Below, one piece after another: positions 1-11,544 of a DNA stretch of 64,000 bases. Position 1 is the stretch's first letter, and every line of letters begins with the position of its first letter. A model generated the notes under the pieces. The model saw nothing but the letters and a program-made list of their open reading frames with translations. It was not told the origin of the DNA and made no database searches. A program made the position numbers and the translations under genes. Source of the DNA: Morchella semilibera (taxonomy: Eukaryota; Ascomycota; Pezizomycetes; Pezizales; Morchellaceae); contig WBVU01000009.1 of the NCBI GenBank assembly GCA_009192285.1, positions 2,170,001 to 2,234,000 on the forward strand, in the 5' to 3' direction.

Positions 1-323
1 GAGTGCTCGAGAACGCCCCCTAGCAGCGCCTCGACCTCTTCATCCTCAGCGAGAGGTCTGAACCTTTGACGTTTGGGAGGCTCTCCATCAGGCTGGACTT
101 CTTCCTCAGGATTGGCTCGAGCCCTGCGCTTTCGACGATTGGGTGGCCATGGCTGCTCATCTTCGGAAACAACGACAACCCCGCGCCCCTGATGTCTGGG
201 CACCTCTTCTTCTTTGGGAACAACCAGAGCTCTGCGCTTTTGGCGTTTTGGTGGCTCTTCGCCTCTTCCTCTATCTTGAGTATCGAGTGATAGTCCATGA
301 TCTTCCAAGGGATTTGTGTCACA
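1..323 (-). CDS. Partial open frame with PPKRQ-type basic/acidic repeats, runs off left edge
   Basis: I do not recognise this protein. On the minus strand one frame stays open from a stop at 324-326 to the window edge, at least 107 codons, so both the true 5' end and the C-terminus are missing. The translation alternates acidic and basic blocks. Three related units can be lined up: EEPPKRQKRRALVVPKEEE, then PPNRRKRRARANPEEE, then GEPPKRQRFRPLAEDEE. Each has a basic core resembling a nuclear localisation signal followed by a glutamate run. No in-frame ATG is visible, so this would be an internal or 3' exon. The regular protein-level repeat argues for real coding sequence over a chance ORF, but a decayed exon or a minisatellite is possible. 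The decayed zinc-finger gene lies just to the right on the other strand. Confidence 0.35.
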
Positions 324-499
324 TCAAAAATTTATATGGGATCAGGGCAGACATGGCAAGCGGCATAGCTTACACATTTAGGTACTCTAGCACGATGGTA
401 CCATTATACAGACTTAACGAACTCAGACATCTGTTCATGCAGGCTCGGTGCCAAAGGATGGCCAATTAAACGCGTTTATTTAGAACCCCCTCGTGCCAC

Positions 500-1205
500 T
501 CACTAGATCTTGGTTTAGACCTATCAGGAGTATTTCAAGAGGCTCAAAATGGGCCACTGGATATATCTGAATTTCTCGGCCCATCGGGATTGTTTGATCT
601 ACCGGGAGAGTTCCGTGGGTCTCTCTACTCAGCCCACCAGAATTTTTTCATCTGTCGGGAGGGCTCCAAGAGGCTCAGTTTGAGCAATTCGATGCACTCG
701 GATATCCTAGCCCACTACCTAGAGAGCTCCAAGAGGCTCCGCTTGATGCATCCGGATATCCCAACCCACCAGAACCGATTGATCTACCCGAACCGTTTCT
801 TCAAGATGGCTTACACCACCATCCTGACCATTTAAACCCTCCATAGTAGAGGGTCAACCACTAGAATAGCCAACCAATCGTTGAGGGCTAGAAGCGCTTC
901 TCGGAGGTCCTCTACAATGAAAAATATAAAGGGGACCTAGTGTAACCTTACTCGTTCGTACACTAACCCCAAAATATCCTGTGAAGTGGATCCCATATAT
1001 ACCTGTCAACGCCCCGGCAGTAATAACTGTCCACATGTGTTTACCACCAAAAAAGACTTCAACCGTCACTGCAAAACAAGACACGGGTTCAGAGAGGCAT
1101 TGCTTGGTTGCACTTTTGCCGGATGTGTGAGAGCTGGCAATAAGGGCTCTCTCGAAGGGACAATATGTTGCAGCCCTTAAGAGTGGTGCATAGAGCAGAT
1201 ATTCA
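500..1205 (+). pseudogene. Decayed C2H2 zinc-finger gene, paralogue of the intact gene at 60011-60720
   Basis: A first finger is readable at about 1001-1085, with CQRP, then F-T-T-K-K-D-F-N-R-H-C-K-T-R-H. It matches the intact copy (ATKNNFNRHCKTVHG) nearly residue for residue. The second finger continues as LLGCTFAGC and then shifts frame near 1142-1152. In the shifted frame it reads GLSRRDNMLQP where the intact copy has GFSRRDNLLQH, so one indel has occurred and the first zinc-ligand histidine of that finger is now proline. Between 895 and 985 the end of the preceding exon (KGDLV against NGDLV) and the following intron, with its CACTAAC branch-like site, are also recognisable. Upstream, 520-835 encodes a short tandem motif (FQEAQNGPLD, LQEAQFEQFD, LQEAPLDASG) split over two frames, possibly the old N-terminal region. 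A non-functional relic is the best reading. Confidence 0.65.
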
Positions 1206-4200
1206 GCGGGTGAGCTTTAGGCTCTAGGGTCTAAGACACGGTGTTGAGGTTTGGGGCTAAACCGCCGGTGATTGGTGGATTGGTGCCATCGGAGTGATAT
1301 TTGATGGAGGATTTTTTTTTTGGAAATAGACACCTACTTCTGAAAGTCAGCCTTTCTTTGGGGTTATCTTTCCTTTTATCTTTCGGTTGGCGAAGCTTGC
1401 GATCTCCCCCTACTATCACCTTCTCTAAGTCGTTTTCTTTAGTTATATACCAACATGTTTCTTTGACATGCTCTCTTGTACCCCGCCTCATGCTCATCAT
1501 ATCCCCAAAATAGCAGTTACTTCGCACCCTACTACCCTCTTTAAGCCCTTTCTTTTGTGTTCCATCGCCTTCCTTTCCCTTCCCTTATCTTTTTAACAAC
1601 CCCCCCCCCAAGAAGAGAAAAAAAACAAAGACGACCGGTTTTTGGAACAGTAGAATATACTTTTATAACCCCCTACTTAAATCTTTCCCGTTGATGACTC
1701 GAAATCACTCAACAGAGATCATGTAAAATGACGCTTTTTGTAATGTTGGATTGTTGCCCCCCACAATCGACCAGTGATCTCCTTTAAAGAGCTAGATGTG
1801 TGATGGCACTCAATTATCATTGATATAGCCCACTGCCTCAGCTTAGAAGGTCGATAGTAGAGTCGGGAGAGACGCATATCCCCCCTATATGACCATTCAA
1901 AATAGCCTTGTCTCCAGCTTATTTAGGAATTCCGCCTCCCCCATGTGTTTTAAGTTTGTGCGAGAGGGGGTAAAGCTGAGTATAAGATTCTAAGGTGGGT
2001 TTCACAGCTCACGAATTATTAGCCCATGAATAGATTTCACTTAGGGGTGTATATATGAGTACGCACGCAAACACTCCAGGTCCTCCCCGCCGGCTCTACT
2101 CATGTCCACACAAAACTAGCCACGGAGTCCCCCATGAAAAGTAATTTCTGAAGTCGTTTATTTGGCAACCAGGGAACCTCTATTGTGCTATCCAGCCAAT
2201 GACAATTCAAGTTAGCTCATAACAAAAAAACGCCTGTGCCATTGTATGGAAAATTATTTAGTTGATGTTGATATAAGGTTATTGACGCCTGATGTCCTGT
2301 CTCTGCGAGGTTTTGATCAACGCAGGATTTGTAGTGCGACGATACAATCTCCTACATTCCACATTCCCGTAAGTCCTGAAATCTTATAGATATTTTTAAG
2401 CCTTTATGTTTGCCCTAAAAGTTTCTAGTGACTTGAGATATCACTACTCCTCGCACGAGGAGGGCAACTTCGGCGTGTACTAGAGGGCGCCCACTCCCTA
2501 AAGCCCAAGTTCGGAAAGATGTCTTATTTCAGAATTCTAGGCCAGGCCGTCCTAGACCTCCGGGCGACTGGGAACCAGATCTAATTAGGTCCTTGGTTGA
2601 GTCTGGGTCTCCTCGATTTACTCCGAGGTTTTGAACTCTCTTGGGGTCTCTTTTGGTTCTTGAAACACAAGATCCCTTGCCCGGACTTAATTCATGTCGA
2701 GGTCTTTTCCACTGTCGGGACTCGGGCCGGATAGATTGGGTCGGAGGTTGTTTCGGGGTTGGGGTCGGCCCTCTTTCGTCCTTAGTCGAATCGGCCCGAC
2801 TTAGCACTGGGAGTAGCCACAATGTCGAGCTTAGCAACTCTGATGCTTTATGTACCACCTGTATCTTCCCCAACCCTCGATAACCACCATTCTGCAGTGA
2901 TAGATAGTATTAGCTAATCTAAACTCCTAGGTACTTGTTCCCATTTGGCCCCAGGTTCAATACATTGAGGGAGGCACGGGTCAACTACCTTTGGAATAAT
3001 TAACGGCAGCCGCCCTTATTGACCCCTCAGATATGTTGCGGTGTAGACGGTGCCCGTTAATATAGAAATAATGCAAAAGCATAAGTTCGTGATCTATAGA
3101 AGAGTCCACGCGGATCGGTGTGCACCTCAGTGACGAGTCTCGCTCCACACGCCCATCGACCAACACCGAAAACAACTGGGACCCGGATGTGCGTACCGAC
3201 CCAGTTTTGAGCCGATATAATGAGTCACGGTCTGGCCTTAGTAGTCTCTCTTAAGGATACCTGCAGTAACATGATCTTTCGCGATGGCCTGTTTGTCTCG
3301 GACTGAGCTTCAATGGCAGTCGAATCGAAGTAGCGATCGGAGTGAACAAGAAAGCGCCGCACGTTGCGGGGCTGCTCAAGACTAACACCAGCCCGCGCAT
3401 GTTTATCTCCAGAAATAGAGCAACACGCATCACTCTTCAAACCTTGTCGATTCTCTTTCTTTCTGGCGGGTGTCGGGTCCCATGTCAATGTCAGATCAAG
3501 GATGTGAAACATGAGGTTGAGAGGTTGATGGGCTAGGTTTCTTAAGAGGACGCCTGCGAGTTCTGGGGGCAACTGTAGGTACTGCCCATGTACCCCGTGT
3601 CAGGCTTAGCACCTTTCTGCGCTAGTAGTTTTGGGGGGGGCCGCTTACTGTAAACAACGTTTATAACCCTTTAATTCCACGAGAGCAAGGTGTACCTGCT
3701 CTACAAACATTTATTTAGTGAGGACATACTAGTGTTTGTAAAGTCCCTATCCAAAAATTTTCGTGAAAGGGCCAATTACCACCCAAACTAGGTGGAACCA
3801 GGTTCCAAGCATAGAACCACAACACAGTTAATTATAATGATGAACAGAGGTAAAATATTTTGACCCTTGGGAGAAGCCCTTTGCACATTTTTGAATTGGT
3901 AAAAGGAAGTGGTTGAGGTGTAATAAAATATTTTAGTAGAGAACCCGTTGCTAGGTAGATTTATATGGGTTTCGCCACTCAACTGCTTTTAGACTTTCAC
4001 GAAAACTTTTGGGTAGGGGCTTTACTAGAAGTACCTACCAACTACGCTGCGCGTAACAGGGACTTATGAAGGTGCCGATTCTAGTGCAGGTCCTGTAAGG
4101 CGGGAATGCGCAAGTTGACTGATCATGAACTGAGTAGAGTTCCTGATTGTGATAACCGATCCCGGATGTGAGATCAAATCATCTGCCGTGGAGCCCGCGC

Positions 4201-5091
4201 GTGTTTATATAAGACTCATGTAGTACGGTGCTGCACAATATGATGAAGTATGTATTAGGTGACAAGCCGCCTTTTCTTACCTCTCATCCCTCAAATCCTA
4301 AAATATAATCTGGTCAAGTGTATCAGTATCATTTTGCCCATCCGGGGAGAATCGCTCGGCATACATGTAGTATCCGTGCTGCGTAAGAATTTCGCGGGGT
4401 CGTTATGTAAGTATGTACCTACAACGTACCTACACCTAGAGTTGGAGGTATGTACGGTACTGTACTTACATAACAGCCACCACATACAAGCCTAAATGCA
4501 TCTGTCATTTAAGATCCGACTAGGATCGCTCTCGATACCATTCTACTTTACATGCGGCGACAGAAATCCTCGGGAGAACTTGGGTTCAACTTGCAGGTTT
4601 ATAAATGGCATTGGCTTCTGGGCTGAACCCCATCGATTTCGTGAAAGAGCATACGGCCTGCAAGCGATATCTTCTGATTGAGAGTGGTATACCTCCTGTT
4701 TTATGCGAAGCGTGAGTCGATGCCGCCTTATGCTGATACGTTGCAAGGACGGGACATCTCAAACCTCTCGCATCATGATGCCAGGACGGTAGTACAAATA
4801 AGCGCGGCCCCTAACGCTATCTTATGTGCAGCTTCTTTTGCTAGATGCGATGCATGTGTCTGTCCCACCGATTGGCCGTGGATCCTATGGTCTAAACCAA
4901 CACCATCTCTGCTTCGGAGCCTTTCTACTACAGAATCCCTGAGAGTTTAAAGTATAGAACGACATTTCGCATCTATAGGTGGGATACATGTACATACCTA
5001 TATGCATACCGGCCTATCTTCTTCACCACATGACCTACAACCACATGTTTGCTTCTAAACCGTGCTAGGACCCTCAATGATCTGAAATACC
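1206..5091. other. Gene-free interval with no recognisable gene
   Basis: No ORF here has recognisable domains, sensible introns or coding-like composition. The longest frames (about 115 codons near 2529-2873 and 3225-3572) are on the minus strand and match no family I know. The interval contains a C10/A-rich tract near 1601-1627, a 12-bp-arm inverted repeat at 4402-4474, and in its last 150 bases the upstream region of the methyltransferase gene. Confidence 0.5.
4402..4474. repeat. Small inverted repeat (12-bp arms)
   Basis: GTTATGTAAGTA at 4402-4413 is the exact reverse complement of TACTTACATAAC at 4463-4474. The inner 49 bases continue as an imperfect palindrome of GTAC/TACCTAC words. It could be a small fold-back element or just the GTAC-rich palindromic background of this genome. 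Confidence 0.4.
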
Positions 5092-5097
5092 TATAAA
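5092..5097 (+). promoter_or_regulatory. TATA box of the methyltransferase gene
   Basis: TATAAA lies 129 bases upstream of the ATG at 5226, which would place transcription start near 5120-5130. It is a sequence match in the right position only. Confidence 0.45.
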
Positions 5098-5129
5098 TGG
5101 GCCATTCTTCAAATAGGGTTTCCCCTATC

Positions 5130-5165
5130 ATGCCTAGATCCTTCAAAGGTTGTATCGTCTTCTAG
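5130..5165 (+). promoter_or_regulatory. Upstream ORF (11 codons) in the methyltransferase leader
   Basis: An ATG at 5130 opens an 11-codon frame (MPRSFKGCIVF) closing with TAG at 5163-5165, 60 bases before the main start codon. If transcription starts just after the TATA box, this uORF would be in the mRNA and could lower translation of the methyltransferase. Whether it is transcribed is not known from sequence. Confidence 0.35.
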
Positions 5166-5225
5166 TCTAGATATCCTCTATAGCTCAATCGGGCCGAAAC
5201 CCACCCTCCCAACTCCACCGGAGCA

Positions 5226-6628
5226 ATGTCTATGATGCCGCGATTTCAAGATCCTATTCCCGCCGACTCGGAAGATGAGGACTACACTACATGTGATTCC
5301 TCTAGCAGTAGTAAGGAGTGCGCTTCTTCACCCTCCATCTACCGGTTTACTATGCCATTTTGATTGCCCTTTGAGCTGACCTCTTTACTCAACGACCCTC
5401 ATAGAATTGCAATTGTGAGTGATACAACAACCTTCGCAACCACCATATTCGACTACAAGCATGAGAACGGTCGCCGGTAGTATCTCCTCCCTCCGCGGAA
5501 GACCGCTAGTTAACGTCGTGGGGCGGGGCAGGTACCATTCGTATAGAGAAGGCACCTATTGGGCGCCCAACGATATCCAACAAAACAACCAGCTCAATCT
5601 ATTGTAAACTATCTCTGTGTACATGTACCAAGGGATAAAATACTGATTCGAACCAATGTAGCCACCAGGTCTATAGCCTAGTGCTACTAGACGAGCTATA
5701 CGATGCGCCTCTCGGCAGTGACGTAAAAAGCATCCTCGACGTTGGCACCGGCACCGGTATCTGGGCCATTGAGATGTCGAACAAGTTTCCCCGCGCAAGA
5801 ATTGTAGGGAACGATTTATCGCCCACGCAGCCGTCTTGGTACTTGATCCGAACAACCACCGTACCCAAGCTACCGTACGCTAATGTCTATAAATAGGGTC
5901 CCAATAAACGTTGAATTCGAGATCGATGACATTACGCAAGAGTGGACACACCCGCCTTGTAGCTTTGATTTTATCCATGCCCGCGCCCTCGCCGGCTGTA
6001 TTCCCAGCTGGCCCACATTTCTCTCCCGCACTTACCGGACCCTCGCACCCGGCGGCTGGTTCGAGTCCGTAGAGACCACACTGGAACAGCTCAGTGACGA
6101 CAACTCTATCCCGCCCGACTCCGCCGTGGCAGAATGGTACCGATTACTCTCCAAGTGTGGCGAGGCTATCGGTAAGACGTTCGATACGAAGGATATGAAT
6201 GTTTGGATGGAGGGGGAGGGTTTCGTGAACGTATCGCAAAAGGTCTTCAAGGTACCTGTAGCACCGTGGCCGATTCTTCCAATGGCCAAGGAGGTTGGGA
6301 GACAGAACCTGGCCAACATGCTGGAAGGGATGGAGGGATTTACGCTGGCGCTACTCACGAGGGTTTTAAAGTGGGATAGTGCGGACGTTGATGCGTTGCT
6401 GGCGAGAGTGAGGTCTGAGTTTTTGAATAAGGAGGTCCATTGTTACTTTCGGATGTAAGCATATCACCTTATCACCTTGTCACTCGATCCTAGCTTGTAC
6501 TAAGAGTGTAAAGGTTTGTGGTTACCGGTCAGAAGCCACAGGACAAACCCGCGGTAGGGAAGAGTACAGCTGAGGGCTCTGGTAAATTGATAAGCGAGCC
6601 GGGCCCGAGCTCTCAATATCATGAATGA
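5226..6628 (+). CDS. LaeA-like SAM-dependent methyltransferase, six exons, 370 aa, intact
   Basis: Exons are 5226-5344, 5405-5476, 5532-5603, 5662-5838, 5897-6454 and 6514-6628. All five introns (55-60 nt) start GT, end AG and keep phase 2, giving a 370-residue protein with no internal stop. It belongs to the class I, LaeA-like (TAM-domain) methyltransferases that are numerous in filamentous ascomycetes. The SAM-binding motif [16 protein letters not shown], starts at residue 112. It is preceded by the family signature [12 protein letters not shown] (about residues 60-71) and followed by [10 protein letters not shown] (138-147), the EIDD motif, [20 protein letters not shown] and [16 protein letters not shown]. 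The last exon restores the usual C-terminal FVVTGQKP. LaeA itself is a global regulator of secondary metabolism and development in the velvet complex; the substrate of this paralogue is unknown. The start was chosen as the first ATG after the TATA box and uORF; ATGs at 5232 and 5235 are alternatives. Confidence 0.92.
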
Positions 6629-7033
6629 GATACTAATGGTAGGCAGGTGGGTACAAGTATATATAGGAAGTGGTTGTTATGATTTGAGCGATACCTAGAA
6701 GCTAGACGCAAATCCAATGTTTAAATATATCTCCAATCCCCAGGGTTTTAGGCTTACAATAAGAAACATTCCATGACATTGTTCGTGGAGATCAGAGCTC
6801 GGCCGAAACTTTTTGACGGGCTCCCCCCAGTTCTAGTATCAATCTAGCGGCGTAATGGCTAGGGTCAGATATATTTCTCCGTTGGAGTAACTATCTAATC
6901 TAGGACTTCAGGATCTTTCATATACCTACGTCAGTAGCAGTTTATCTTGACCCAAAGTACCGGCATGTCAAAGTTCGGGCGTTCAATCCTGATAATGTGA
7001 CGAGTGACAATTTAGTAGGTCCCTTCCATGGCC
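6629..7033. other. Intergenic region after the methyltransferase
   Basis: This is the 3' flank of the methyltransferase gene. I see no ORF, RNA gene or repeat worth naming before the transposon-like element begins. Confidence 0.5.
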
Positions 7034-7040
7034 AACTACC

Positions 7041-7441
7041 CGGTGTGGCCATGAGCCGAGCCGGCTCGAGCTCTGCTTTCGGCTCATTTGGGGCGAGCCT
7101 CGTCCTTCAGCGAGCCTGAGCCCTTTTCCCTCGGGCCCGAGCCCAGGCCCGAGCCCCAACCATATGTGTCCTGCTAGGCCCTAAGAGCCAGAAATAAGCG
7201 AAAAGGGCAGTTTTATCCACCTTAATGCTCAACAAGACAGCTTACTCCTCTTAGAGTATTCTACCATGTCGAACCTACCCGCTGTTTTGCTAGGTTAGAT
7301 GAGAGGATAACCTGTTTTTTGATCATTGACCACCGGCTCGAGCTAGTTTACGAGCCTGCCACAAAAGCTCGAGCCCTACGGGCCTCTGACTCCTATGAGC
7401 CGAGCCAGCTTGAGCCTATAGGTTATGGACCGCACTGCTTG
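7041..7441. mobile_element. Non-autonomous hAT-like element (MITE) rich in GAGCC sub-terminal repeats
   Basis: The ends are imperfect inverted repeats: CGGTGTGGCC on the left and, on the complementary strand of the right end, CAGTGCGGTCC. Both are followed inwards by many copies of GAGCC/GGCTC (GAGCCGAGCC, GGCTCGAGC, GAGCCCGAGCC). CAGTG-like ends and dense sub-terminal repeats are typical of hAT elements. The 7-mer AACTACC flanks the element on both sides (7034-7040 and 7442-7448), close to the 8-bp target duplication expected for hAT. End-to-end differences are mainly transitions, suggesting age or repeat-induced mutation. The roughly 400-bp body carries no transposase frame. The exact right end is uncertain by 3-4 bases. 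Confidence 0.55.
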
Positions 7442-7448
7442 AACTACC

Positions 7449-9097
7449 GATACCCGATACCAGCACTCAATCATCTCCAGCTGGCCATGTCTGATATCAA
7501 CTTATACCATCTGTTGTCCCAGGCGTATTACAGGCCATATACCCACCCAACTAATAATACCGATATGAGTAGCCCATAGTTCTTAGCCCCATCTATACCC
7601 CAGCAACCAGGAGAATCTTTCGCGGGGGCAATGCAATACCACAATGCGGTAACCCCGGCGAATCGGTATTGCGTCGGCGCGGGCCGGGGGAGCCGCTCCC
7701 CAGTCGTAGCTATGAGCAATTGCAAGGTGCGCATGTATATACACGTCCCGGGAGGAAAATTATCTCCATGATCGTGGTATATATTGCTTCCCCGAAAACC
7801 GGCTGGTTTGCACCAGCTCCTCGTCCTGCGATTTTCGGACTAGGCTTGGAGTTGGCGTCGATATTATTGCCATTATAGGTCATTTGACGGGGCACCAATT
7901 GCTAACGTACCGGGACCGAGAGCCATGGCTCTAGAGGCTGCAACTTCAGTCCCAGTTGCTTCTTACGCGGACCTGGCAGAGTTAACCAGGAGACGCTAGA
8001 TTATTAGAACTGTTGAATCTCTCTATAAGGGTCCGTCGAGACCAAAGATTGGAATCCTTATAGGATGCTTACTCTTATACGAGGATTAATTCTGTATGAG
8101 CGAGGCCCAGAAGGACCACATGACACCCAGCTTACAGGGCGATTATTCCTATGGGGGTACCGGCCCTATAGGGAGATTCGACTGTAAGTTTGTGGACACT
8201 GTGAGTATCGCTCTTACTCTGCACTAGGGGGCGGGGAGGACTTGCTGCATATTCTAATACCTAATAGTACTTACCATGGTTGCAGTATTAATGCAATGAC
8301 GTTCTTCTTGCGGGACCGATGATCTCAATCTCGTTGCTAAAAAACCCCGGCCGAGAGGGCGCGGGTACCGTACTTTCAGGACGATGACGAAACGACGAAT
8401 GGCGAGTTCTCAGCCAACCATAGGGTTGGAGGTAAAGGGGTCGGTGCGCTTTTCTTGACTTTTGTTGTATCGGCTGACCAATTCGCCGTTGAACAAGGCT
8501 CGCCGTTAATGTCGGGCCCGGACAAGACAGTAGCCGTTACCAAGTAACTACCCGCTCAATGCTAGGGTTGGGGTACATTAATGTCTTGGTGTTTGCCCGC
8601 GACTAATTCGAATCAGGGGCTGTCAATTCAAATCAGGGGCGGGATCGAGATGTCGAGCTGATCCGATTTATGATATGGAAATATTAGATGGTGTCTAGCT
8701 GTCAGGGTATGATGGTGTGCTAGGCTATCCCTTGGTTGGAGACTCGGGCCCGGGGTGATGCCGGTGCATGGCTCAGACGCTTGATTAAGGATTACAGTTT
8801 GACTCATGATGCACCGCCGATTGTAAAGATCGAATTCATTTCTCTTGGTGTGATACAGACAGGCAGGGTGGCCGAGCTAAGCTTTCGACCCCTAGGTGAC
8901 TCTAGTATAGATCTACTATAGCTAGAGCGTTAGTTGGTAAATTCATTCAATTCCCAGCACCCCGGCCAGCCTGGGGTCCTCAAAGTGATGCAACAGCGAT
9001 AAAGAACCGCAATTTCGCGGCTACTATAAGAAACCATGCCCAAGAGTTGGAAAAAACTTTATATATAGATCAAATTACACCAGACAGAGCTATATAA
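7449..9097. other. Gene-free interval
   Basis: No supported gene. One short tandem duplication is visible: AATTCGAATCAGGGGC (8605-8620) and AATTCAAATCAGGGGC (8625-8640). An ORF at 8736-8921 (61 codons) has no recognisable features. Confidence 0.45.
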
Positions 9098-9244
9098 TAC
9101 TCATAAAGTCCTGACGCCCGCGAAATGGGCCAGCCACTATTGCATACACCCAAAATCATGAGCTTGGCGGATCTTTGTACATGTACCTACATATGACATG
9201 CAATATTGGCCCATTTCGACACAAACGTCAGGACTTTACGAGTA
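9098..9244. mobile_element. Fold-back MITE with TA flanks (Tc1/mariner-like)
   Basis: The left arm, starting CTCATAAAGTCCTGACG at 9100, and the right arm, ending CGTCAGGACTTTACGAG at 9242, are near-perfect inverted repeats. The match resumes further in with GAAATGGGCCA and ATTGCAT, giving arms of about 50 bases around a short loop. TA dinucleotides border both ends (9098-9099 and 9243-9244), as expected after insertion at TA by a Tc1/mariner-superfamily transposase. At 143 bp without coding capacity it fits a MITE. Confidence 0.65.
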
Positions 9245-10116
9245 GTAGTACATGAAAACAAAAACGGAAACAAAGTTAACTGGGTCCATGTACTTACATA
9301 GCTTTGGTGGTGGTCGCGACGCCAGAGTACATGAGCCCGTTCCAACCTCACCCCCCGTTATAACGCTTCTATTATATATACACACCTACACTAGGCGCCT
9401 CCTCCCCCAACGTCTTTCCCGCGGTGGTTTTGATTCTTTTTTCTTTTTTCTTTTTCATTTTCCATAACTCACCCTGCGGTGTAATATTCTTACTGATGGT
9501 GCGCTTCAAACTTTCCCCACCGACGGACCAGGCTGATCCATGCTCCTCTCCCCCAACTGAGTCTATAAAGAGGCCGAACAGGGCCCCATCGTTTTCTCCC
9601 ATGGACCGCAATATTCACCGGTACATTATATACATATATGTTCGCCCCATGATACCCAGCTTACAGCCAAACAGCAACCCAAGCACGACGCATCTACAGA
9701 GTTAAACATACGAAACCCACCCACCATGACCAGCCAGGCCTCCCATGCCCCCCCCCCCCCATCCAGTTTCATATACCGTAACAGTATTAGTACCCCGCGG
9801 TTGCCACGTGCAAGAAACCGAGACGCATTATATGACCGGGCCCGGGGGGGGTAACCAAAACCACTCTATGCAATTAGAACTAGCGCAGCGCGGTAAGACA
9901 TCGTGAAACCGTGTTCCACACTCTAACCCGCCGACCCAACCAACAACAACCTCGCGCCCGCGTCCCTATTCGCTACGCCTAACCAAGGACCCACCAACCG
10001 GGGGGAACCCCGGATGTGGTGGTTGTGGTGGTCGTGGAATTCAGTGTTAGGCCGAGTGATGGGCTGTGAAGAAGTGTGTTTCGAGGGATGTATCCCACCC
10101 ATAAGCCGTCGAGACA

Positions 10117-10218
10117 ATGCTGACACCCCTTCCCAAAACGCCAACAAGTGGCTAGTGATGGTAAATTTTGTGGTACTTGTTGGTGTGGCTTGTGGTCTCA
10201 CATGAGGGGTGTCAGCAT
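10117..10218. repeat. Nested inverted repeat (14-bp outer, 9-bp inner stem)
   Basis: ATGCTGACACCCCT at 10117-10130 is the exact reverse complement of 10205-10218. Inside it, CCAACAAGT (10141-10149) pairs with ACTTGTTGG (10175-10183). The two concentric stems would fold into one long hairpin, so this may be a small fold-back transposon or a structured RNA. No clear target duplication was seen. Confidence 0.5.
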
Positions 10219-10954
10219 CGACAGTTTATGGGATAGTGGCCATGTAATTGTGGTCTATCGGGGCTTTATCGGTCGGGTTACGGCCAGAGACGGGTACAGT
10301 AGGGATTAACTTGCCTGGGCTACCCGCGTCGTGGGTTTGCGTAGCCGGTGTGTTACGTTAACAGCAGAGATGCCGAGCGGCCCACCACGAATACTACTCG
10401 GCCACGAACGGGCTGGAACACCACAGCAACCCACTCAGCCCTGACCTACGGTCACCTACCCGAGTCAACAATATCTACCACCGGGTAACGGGAGCACGTA
10501 CCTATCCCGCCCGCTCACCTACCCGCCCGCCCACATCCCACCTACCTACAACGCTCCCGTCTAACCCGCCCTATCTATCCATTTCACCCTGTACAAGGTT
10601 ACCACACACCTCAGCTCGGAACCCATGTTGCAGCTACAGAAGTAATTAATTAACTACACACCCACCACCAACAACATACCTCCCCGTACCCAATCACCAC
10701 ATATCACTCGCCTCCACTCTGTACCACCATCAACCCCCCGGGGAATCCCACACGACGGACCATACCGGGACTGACACCTCGGCAACCCGACCCCCCGGGT
10801 TCAACAACGATTCACTCACTCACTCATGCGGGTAAGCGGCACTGCTCTACTTTTGTTCTACCAACCAACGTACATACATCCGTCGGTCCCCCCTCCGCGC
10901 GAATTATCTGGGGCCCTCCGCCTAGGGAGGTACCTCCGTACGCGTAGGGGCCTT

Positions 10955-10956
<2 letters not shown>

Positions 10957-10985
<29 letters not shown>
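10957..10985. repeat. Poly-T tract (29 bases)
   Basis: An uninterrupted run of 29 T, one of the longest homopolymers in the window. Length polymorphism or sequencing error in this run is likely. Confidence 0.8.
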
Positions 10986-10988
<3 letters not shown>

Positions 10989-11517
10989 CTATTCTACTCT
11001 ACGTAGCTACGTCTACTGTTCCACCCTGGGTGCTCTAGATCTACATGTATTCTACTACAGGTCAGATAGCTAGCTAGGGAGATAGACAGGCCACCCCACC
11101 ACCACTACTTGCCCATCACCACCCACACCCACAGCCACCGATAGCAAAAAAGGGAAGGCAAAAAGAAACGGAAAAAAAGAATTCCCATTTGCCCCTCACT
11201 AGTCCCCAGGAACAGCCCTAAAAAACGAAACGAAACACATAGCATATCTACACTTCCCCCCCCCCCCATGGCCAGGCCAGCAGGCGAGATAGCTATCTAC
11301 GTATCTATCTACATACATGTAGTACCTGTATCTATGGGGTGCACCTCACCCCCCCCCCCGGGGGGCCCAATTCTCTTCCCGAGTCCCCCGTCCAGTGCAG
11401 AATTCAGCTCCCTCTACCTCCCTCTATCTCCCTCTATCTCCCTCCCTCTATCACCTCCTCTCCTCTCCTCTCCAGCGCAGCCCGATCGCCCCGCGTAACA
11501 CAAACTCTCCAAACCTC

Positions 11518-11544
11518 AAAAAAAAAAAAAAAAAAAAAAAAAAA
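11518..11544. repeat. Poly-A tract (27 bases)
   Basis: An uninterrupted run of 27 A following a CT-rich stretch (11400-11475). There is no coding region or retroposed cDNA next to it that would make it a poly-A tail. Confidence 0.8.
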
